Of a stretch of DNA of 52,388 nucleotides, positions 46,929 to 52,388 are shown piece by piece. Below the pieces are notes generated by a model. That model was not told the origin of the DNA. It did no database searches and worked only from the letters and a program-made list of their open reading frames with translations. The stretch is taken from the NCBI RefSeq assembly GCF_019042655.1, contig NZ_JAHPZO010000019.1, positions 1 through 52,388 of the forward strand, read 5' to 3'. This DNA is from Planococcus sp. CP5-4_YE. Its GTDB lineage: Bacteria; Bacillota; Bacilli; Bacillales_A; Planococcaceae. The translations under genes were made by a program, and so were the position numbers. Within the stretch, counting starts at the first letter, position 1. Every line of letters starts with the position of its first letter.

Positions 46929-47641
46929 CAGTTTTGTCCTCCCAGTCGAGATAAAATGAGTTCATAAGCATCCGTCAAATTGCCGAGGTTCCGGCGAAAT
47001 ACGTCTTTATCGAGTTTCTGTTTCGTTTCCTTATCCCATAGGCGGCACGTATCGGGGGAAATTTCATCTGCCAACAGGATTTCACCGTTTTCATCACGGC
47101 CAAATTCAATCTTGAAATCGACCAAATCGACACCGATTTCCTGGAAAAAGCCGATCAATACATCATTGATCTTCCGCGCATTATCTTTCAAGACCGCCAC
47201 TTCCTGCTCTGTCGCAAGCTGAAGCATGGCGACATGATCATCCGTAATCAGCGGATCGCCAAGCTCATCGTCTTTCAAGTAAAACTCGACGACTGGCTTT
47301 TCGATCTCTTTGCCTTCATCGAGCCCAAGGCGTTTCGCCATGCTGCCGGCGACGATATTGCGGACGACGACTTCGATAGGTACGATGCTCACTTCGCGCA
47401 CCAATTGCTCGCTATCAGACAACTGCTTCACAAAATGGGAAGCGATGCTATTTGCTTTTAATTTCTCAAACAGCAAAGAGGTGATTTGATTGTTCAAGCG
47501 CCCTTTGCCTGAAATCTCTTCTTTCTTCTCTCCGTTGAACGCAGTGGCGGAATCTTTGTATTCCACCCAAAGAATGCCTTGCTCGTCCGTTTTATACAGA
47601 CGCTTCGCTTTTCCTTCGTACAATAGCTGAGCTTTTTCCAT
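46928..47641 (-). CDS. purC: SAICAR synthetase
   Basis: 237 residues. Joins aspartate to CAIR with ATP. Segments LLYEGKAKRLYKTDEQG, KLKANSIASHF, VPIEVVVRNIVAGSMAKRLG and EFGRDENGEILLADEISPDTCRLWD are characteristic. GGAGG lies before the ATG. Confidence 0.97.
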   Translation of the reverse strand: MEKAQLLYEGKAKRLYKTDEQGILWVEYKDSATAFNGEKKEEISGKGRLNNQITSLLFEKLKANSIASHFVKQLSDSEQLVREVSIVPIEVVVRNIVAGSMAKRLGLDEGKEIEKPVVEFYLKDDELGDPLITDDHVAMLQLATEQEVAVLKDNARKINDVLIGFFQEIGVDLVDFKIEFGRDENGEILLADEISPDTCRLWDKETKQKLDKDVFRRNLGNLTDAYELILSRLGGQN

Positions 47642-47656
47642 GATTGATGCCTCCGT

Positions 47657-48952
47657 TTAATTTAATTCGAGACGGTTGAAGATCATATCGACTTGCTGCA
47701 AGTGGTGGTTGTAATCAAAGCAATCATCCAGCTCTTCTTTCGTTAGCTGTGATGTGATCGTGTCATTCGCTTCGACGACTTTACGGAAAGACGTCTGCGT
47801 TTCCCATGCTTCCATCGCGCAAGGCTGTACCGTATCGTATGCCGCTTCGCGAGCCATGCCTTTATCGATCAATGTCAAAAGTACACGCTGTGAGTAGATC
47901 AATCCTAAAGTCGAATCCATATTGCGCTTCATATTTTCTGGGAACACCGTCAAGTTTTTGACGATATTACCAAAGCGGTTGAGCATATAGTTCAAGGCAA
48001 TCGTCGCATCTGGCAAGATGACGCGCTCTGCAGAGGAATGCGAGATATCGCGTTCGTGCCATAGCGATACGTTCTCATAAGCAGTCATCATATAGCCGCG
48101 AATAAGACGCGCGAGGCCAGTCATATTTTCAGAACCGATTGGATTACGTTTATGAGGCATTGCGGAAGATCCTTTCTGCCCTTTGGCGAAAAACTCTTCC
48201 ACTTCGCGTGTTTCGGACTTTTGCAAGCCGCGGATTTCCGTCGCGAATTTTTCGACCGATGACGCGATTAATGCGAGTGTGCTCATATATTGCGCATGAC
48301 GGTCACGCTGCAAAGTTTGTGTGGAAATCCGCGATGCAGCAATGCCTAAGTTCTTGCAGACATATTCTTCAACGAAAGGATCGATATTTGCATACGTTCC
48401 AACCGCACCGGACATTTTACCAGTTTCAATCGATTTTGCTGCCGCTTCAAAACGCTCCAGGTTACGCTTCATTTCTTCGTGCCAAAGTGCCAATTTCAAT
48501 CCAAATGTTGTCGGCTCTGCGTGGACACCGTGTGTGCGGCCCATCATCACTGTCATTTTATGTTCTTTTGCTTTCACCGCTAAAATATCAATAAAGTTCG
48601 TTAAATCTTTGCGCAGGATTTCGTTCGCTTGCTTTAATAGATAGGAAAGCGCCGTATCGACAACATCCGTCGAGGTCAATCCGTAATGAACCCATTTGCG
48701 CTCTTCCCCAAGTGTTTCTGAAACAGCACGAGTAAAAGCCACTACGTCGTGACGAGTTTCTTCTTCAATTTCTAAGATGCGGTCTACAGAAAAACCAGCA
48801 TTCTCACGGATTTTCGCCACGTCTTCTTTTGGGATATCGCCGATTTCTGCCCAAGCTTCACATGCAAGGATTTCTACTTCCAACCATGCTTGGTATTTGT
48901 TTTCTTCTGTCCAAATGGCACCCATCTCCGGGCGTGTATAACGTGCGATCAT
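47657..48952 (-). CDS. purB: adenylosuccinate lyase
   Basis: 431 residues of the fumarase/aspartase superfamily. Cleaves SAICAR to AICAR and adenylosuccinate to AMP. The signature [16 protein letters not shown] (flexible catalytic loop), [16 protein letters not shown] with catalytic His and [14 protein letters not shown] are present. GGAGG precedes the ATG by 9 nt. Confidence 0.97.
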   Translation of the reverse strand: MIARYTRPEMGAIWTEENKYQAWLEVEILACEAWAEIGDIPKEDVAKIRENAGFSVDRILEIEEETRHDVVAFTRAVSETLGEERKWVHYGLTSTDVVDTALSYLLKQANEILRKDLTNFIDILAVKAKEHKMTVMMGRTHGVHAEPTTFGLKLALWHEEMKRNLERFEAAAKSIETGKMSGAVGTYANIDPFVEEYVCKNLGIAASRISTQTLQRDRHAQYMSTLALIASSVEKFATEIRGLQKSETREVEEFFAKGQKGSSAMPHKRNPIGSENMTGLARLIRGYMMTAYENVSLWHERDISHSSAERVILPDATIALNYMLNRFGNIVKNLTVFPENMKRNMDSTLGLIYSQRVLLTLIDKGMAREAAYDTVQPCAMEAWETQTSFRKVVEANDTITSQLTKEELDDCFDYNHHLQQVDMIFNRLELN

Positions 48953-48968
48953 AATCTATATCCTCCAA

Positions 48969-50093
48969 TTATTCCGGCCAAATGCCGGATGCGTCGATTT
49001 CTTGTAATGTCTGATTTATGTCTTCTGTCAAAATGGTCACATGCCCCATCTTGCGTTTATGCTTCGCTTCGTCTTTGCCGTATAGATGAATTGACCAGTC
49101 CGGGTAATGCGCGATTTTCGTCGTCAGCTGCGCTACATGTTCACCTAACACATTCACCATCACAGCAGGGCTCCACAGCTTCGGTTCACGTAATGGCCAG
49201 CCGCAAATAGCGCGGATGTGCTGATGAAACTGCGAGATGTTCGTTGCTTCTATTGAATAATGTCCCGAATTATGAGGGCGTGGAGCCAATTCATTCACCA
49301 GAATTTCCCCATTCGGCAGCACAAACATTTCGACAGCCAAAGTCCCGATCATTTGCAGATGCTCAGCTATCGCCTCTGCTGCAATTTTTGCCTTCGTTAA
49401 CGTTTCTTCGCTAACACGTGCCGGAACTATTGTTTGATGCAATATATGGTTTTTATGGACATTTTCTCCTATTGGCAATATAGCCGTTTCACCTAGTGTA
49501 TTGCGCTGAATCACAACAGATATTTCCATCGTAAAATCTATAAACGCTTCCGCTACACAATCTCCGTTTTGAAATAAGGATTCAGCTGCTGCCAATTGCT
49601 TTTCACTCTCTACCATTTGCTGGCCTTTTCCGTCATAACCACCTCTAGCCGTTTTAACGACAAAGGGATACTCCAAATGAGCGATCTGCTTTTGCAATTC
49701 GTCGAACGAAGAAGCTTCTATATAATTCGCTACGGGAACTCCAGCCTCACGGATCGCCTGCTTTTCAAGAATCCGGTTTTGCGTGACCCCAATCAGCTCA
49801 GCCCCTTGTGGTACATAAGTGATTTCAGCTAGGTGGCGAAGCCCGTCTACATCAATATTTTCAAACTCGTATGTGATGACATCGCTCACTTCCGCTAATT
49901 CTTCCAAAGCTTGCGAATCGTTAAATGGAGCAACAATTTGGATATCCGCAACTTGCCCAGTTGGTGAGTCCATGCCTGGGTCTAAGACAGCAATTTTAAA
50001 ACCTGCCTCCTTAGCAGCTAACGCCATCATGCGGCCTAATTGTCCTCCACCGATAATCCCGATAGTTTGACCAGGTAAAATTGTTCTCGTCAC
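48969..50093 (-). CDS. purK: N5-carboxyaminoimidazole ribonucleotide synthase
   Basis: 374 residues, ATP-grasp. Makes N5-CAIR from AIR, bicarbonate and [24 protein letters not shown] at the N-terminus, [19 protein letters not shown] loop and [18 protein letters not shown] are diagnostic. It begins with GTG, overlapping the purE stop (GTGA). Confidence 0.96.
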   Translation of the reverse strand: MTRTILPGQTIGIIGGGQLGRMMALAAKEAGFKIAVLDPGMDSPTGQVADIQIVAPFNDSQALEELAEVSDVITYEFENIDVDGLRHLAEITYVPQGAELIGVTQNRILEKQAIREAGVPVANYIEASSFDELQKQIAHLEYPFVVKTARGGYDGKGQQMVESEKQLAAAESLFQNGDCVAEAFIDFTMEISVVIQRNTLGETAILPIGENVHKNHILHQTIVPARVSEETLTKAKIAAEAIAEHLQMIGTLAVEMFVLPNGEILVNELAPRPHNSGHYSIEATNISQFHQHIRAICGWPLREPKLWSPAVMVNVLGEHVAQLTTKIAHYPDWSIHLYGKDEAKHKRKMGHVTILTEDINQTLQEIDASGIWPE

Positions 50094-50578
50094 ACCAAAT
50101 CACCCGAACTTTCCAAAACAGTTTCTGCAGTCCGTTTGCGTCGTTCTTCCAAAGCTTCCGCTGCATCGTGATCAACCGTCCCTAGAATTTGAGCAGCCAA
50201 AAGTCCGGCATTGACTGCACCGGCTTTCCCAATTGCCACAGTTGCAACTGGCACACCGCCAGGCATTTGAACGATTGACAATAAAGAATCCATTCCATTC
50301 AATGCTTTTGACTGAACCGGAACACCGATGACCGGCAAGGTAGTCTTCGCTGCCACCATCCCTGGTAAATGAGCAGCACCGCCAGCCCCTGCAATAATGA
50401 CATGCAAGCCCTTAGCACGTGCCTCCTCCGCATAACTGAACATTAAATCAGGAGTCCGATGGGCTGATATCACTTTTTTTTCATAACCAATCTCTAATTC
50501 ATCCAGCACGTCGCAAGCGTGTTTCATCGTTTCCCAGTCACTCGAGCTTCCCATAATGATGCCGATTCGCGGATTCAT
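50090..50578 (-). CDS. purE: N5-CAIR mutase, class I PurE
   Basis: 162 residues. Rearranges N5-CAIR to CAIR. The [20 protein letters not shown] nucleotide loop, [18 protein letters not shown] with the active-site His, and [36 protein letters not shown] are textbook class I features. AGAGAGG lies upstream. First gene of the operon, behind the riboswitch. Confidence 0.97.
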   Translation of the reverse strand: MNPRIGIIMGSSSDWETMKHACDVLDELEIGYEKKVISAHRTPDLMFSYAEEARAKGLHVIIAGAGGAAHLPGMVAAKTTLPVIGVPVQSKALNGMDSLLSIVQMPGGVPVATVAIGKAGAVNAGLLAAQILGTVDHDAAEALEERRKRTAETVLESSGDLV

Positions 50579-50601
50579 TCAATAACCTCTCTTTCAAAAG
50601 T

Positions 50602-50660
50602 AAAAAGCCCTCAAATAAACTGCTCACATGACGTGAAAAGCAGTTTACTTAAGGACTTTG
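50602..50660 (-). terminator. attenuator terminator in the purE leader
   Basis: A long stem, AAGTCCTTAAGTAAACTGCT with AGCAGTTTATTTGAGGGCTT, is followed by TTT on the minus strand, between aptamer and purE. It is the likely OFF structure when guanine is bound. Confidence 0.88.
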
Positions 50661-50726
50661 ATTCAACGAAAACATACGTGATGGCATAAAAAAGCACATC
50701 CTCCGTTATAAGTACCATAAGTTGCT

Positions 50727-50800
50727 TTCCCGCATAGTCCGGACATTTACGGTGTCCTGGTAGAGACGCAGAGGCCGATTCCTCTGCATATATGGGGTTT
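50727..50800 (-). promoter_or_regulatory. purine riboswitch, guanine class
   Basis: The minus strand shows the aptamer core: P2 stem GCAGAGG/CCTCTGC, then TCTCTACCAGG, CACCGTAAATGTCC and GGACTATGCGGG closing P1. The pyrimidine before TATG is C (ACTATG), the base that pairs with guanine; adenine switches have T. The gap between purE and yebG (50579-50900) is fully accounted for by this leader, the terminator, the promoter and the PurR boxes. Confidence 0.95.
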
Positions 50801-50808
50801 CCTTATTA

Positions 50809-50837
50809 ATCATAACAAGATGATTCATATGCGTCAA
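50809..50837 (-). promoter_or_regulatory. sigma-A promoter of the purine operon
   Basis: TTGACG (50832-50837), a 17-bp spacer and TATGAT (50809-50814) on the minus strand. Confidence 0.88.
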
Positions 50838-50841
50838 TGGT

Positions 50842-50885
50842 AAAGTCGAACAATAACCAAAACACACCTTTTAACGTTCGTGTTT
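50842..50885. promoter_or_regulatory. pair of PurR boxes
   Basis: AAAGTCGAACAAT on the plus strand (50842-50854) and AAACACGAACGTT on the minus strand (50873-50885) are inverted, with about 17 bp between, just upstream of the -35. They match the PurBox (AWWWCCGAACWWT) with two to three mismatches each. PurR released by PRPP would relieve repression. Confidence 0.75.
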
Positions 50886-50900
50886 TTTACTCATCTTCTG

Positions 50901-51089
50901 CTAGTTTTCGATTTTATTCCCTTTAAACTTAATAATCTGGCGAACAGGTACGGGCGCTCCATTAATTTCTTCAAATAAGGGCTCTTCTTTTCGTCCAACA
51001 GCCATGTACCCCTCTTGTTCCATACGGTTCAGGCAGTCTTCCATCGTTTCATCTTCCTGTACTTCGAACCAGATTGTCTTTTTACTCAT
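50901..51089 (-). CDS. yebG: NETI-motif-family small protein, YebG-like
   Basis: 62 residues matching B. subtilis Yeb[40 protein letters not shown] and a C-terminal QIIKFKGNK. The namesake NETI is DETM here. Its ATG overlaps the yebE stop (ATGA). Function unknown. It lies just before the purine operon as in B. subtilis. Confidence 0.9.
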   Translation of the reverse strand: MSKKTIWFEVQEDETMEDCLNRMEQEGYMAVGRKEEPLFEEINGAPVPVRQIIKFKGNKIEN

Positions 51090-51637
51090 TTAAATAATCT
51101 ACCTCTTTTCACTTGTTTTACCCAGAATCCACCATGAATTGTTTTTGGTTCATAGGCTATAATAAAAGCTTTTGGATCGATTTCCTGAATAGTTTTATAT
51201 AATTTCAATTCCCATTTCCGAGGAGTCAAAATCTGCATGGCTTGACGTCCACCATCTCTCCCATTTGCCTCCCAATCAGTTACTCCATAGCCTTTTTCAC
51301 GCAACTTCTGGGGAAGCTCGTCACTTTCATCGTTACTAATAACATTAACTGTTATATAGCCGAGCGCCATCTTCTCCTCAATTTTGGAACCGATAACAAC
51401 TCCAGAGCCATAGCCGATCGCATAAGCAATCAGATTTTGAATTTGATCTAAATTATCCAGCACAAGACCTAGACCTACTATATAGATAACTACTTCAATC
51501 ATGCTGACAAACGCCGCCATATAGCGGAAGCCTTTCAATGTCATAATCATCCGCACTGTAAAGAACGTGACATAGACAATATTGATAGAAAATATTATTA
51601 TAACCATCAACCATGGGTTAATATCCAATTTCTGCAC
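51086..51637 (-). CDS. yebE: DUF2179 membrane protein, YebE-like (UPF0316)
   Basis: 183 residues. Three N-terminal transmembrane helices (residues 8-80) precede a cytoplasmic DUF2179 domain with [19 protein letters not shown] and [18 protein letters not shown]. The family is conserved in Bacillales; function is not established. The start is taken as GTG 51637, with AAGGA close upstream; TTG four codons in is the alternative. Co-transcribed with yebG. Confidence 0.9.
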   Translation of the reverse strand: MQKLDINPWLMVIIIFSINIVYVTFFTVRMIMTLKGFRYMAAFVSMIEVVIYIVGLGLVLDNLDQIQNLIAYAIGYGSGVVIGSKIEEKMALGYITVNVISNDESDELPQKLREKGYGVTDWEANGRDGGRQAMQILTPRKWELKLYKTIQEIDPKAFIIAYEPKTIHGGFWVKQVKRGRLFK

Positions 51638-51660
51638 CCTTTCCTTCGCAATTAAATTTC

Positions 51661-51689
51661 ATATTAGGTCAATCAAAGTGCGAATGCAA
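51661..51689 (-). promoter_or_regulatory. promoter of yebE-yebG
   Basis: TTGCAT (51684-51689), a 17-bp spacer and TAATAT (51661-51666) on the minus strand, 24 bp before the GTG. Confidence 0.65.
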
Positions 51690-51735
51690 GAGGGAATAGA
51701 CCTTGTTTCAGAAAAAATAAAAATGATTTCATACA

Positions 51736-51776
51736 AAAAAGGCCGTTACCGGAATGAACCGGTAACGGCCTTTCAA
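51736..51776 (-). terminator. rRNA operon terminator
   Basis: AGGCCGTTACCGG, a 6-nt loop and CCGGTAACGGCCT followed by TTTTT on the minus strand, directly after 5S rRNA. Confidence 0.92.
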
Positions 51777-51779
51777 CTT

Positions 51780-51895
<116 letters not shown>

Positions 51896-51964
51896 CTGGT
51901 TTGAGCTTGTTCGCTCAAAACTGGATAAATCGACATTGAATTATGGAAACGCATTTCAGTTATT

Positions 51965-52388
<424 letters not shown>

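Overview
The window reads as chromosomal DNA of a low-to-mid GC Bacillales bacterium, most likely of the Planococcaceae (Planococcus-like). This rests on gene content and order: purEKBCSQLFMNHD, then yerA-yerB-yerC, pcrB-pcrA-ligA-camS, gatCAB, dagK and rlmCD follow the Bacillus subtilis order closely. Strong AGGAGG-type ribosome sites and the rRNA sequence also fit. The genus is inference. Almost every gene lies on the minus strand, co-directional with the rRNA operon at the right edge.

Right to left, in transcription order. 52388-51736: 3' part of a 23S rRNA gene, a 5S rRNA gene and the rrn terminator. 51637-50901: yebE-like and yebG-like genes. 50883-37927: the complete twelve-gene de novo purine operon, with two PurR boxes, a sigma-A promoter, a guanine-type purine riboswitch and a terminator before purE. 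37738-33849: a YjbC-like acetyltransferase inserted into the otherwise conserved block, then yerA, yerB and yerC. 33718-27604: pcrB, pcrA, ligA and camS. 27503-24298: gatCAB. 24261-23248: a 1-kb gene-free gap with a 216-bp tandem repeat and a large structured repeat. 23247-21672: a thioredoxin-like gene and dagK. 21183-21617: a plus-strand Nudix gene. 20983-18487: cydA, cydB and the tiny cydS. 18399-17038: rlmCD.

Left part (17-0 kb), a patchwork of accessory and housekeeping genes: a flavodoxin gene broken by two compensating frameshifts, an AAC(3)-I-like acetyltransferase, a DUF1801 gene, a small FbpA-like gene, an amidase, a TetR/DHA2-MFS divergent pair, a YfmL-like helicase with an M29 aminopeptidase and an SGNH hydrolase, an M20 deacylase with a 49-aa basic protein, thiT under a TPP riboswitch, a methionine aminopeptidase, a TspO-related membrane protein, an M3 oligopeptidase, a GNAT and a DinB protein. 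The far left holds an IS1182-type transposase remnant beside a GC-rich repeat related to the element at 24 kb.

Working together: the purine operon makes IMP from PRPP and is controlled by PurR and by guanine. PcrA and LigA serve DNA repair and replication, GatCAB makes Gln-tRNA(Gln), and CydABS is a terminal oxidase. I did not find a convincing new multi-gene defence or metabolic system. The least explained DNA is the repeat-filled gap at 23.25-24.26 kb and its short relative at 0.3-0.4 kb.
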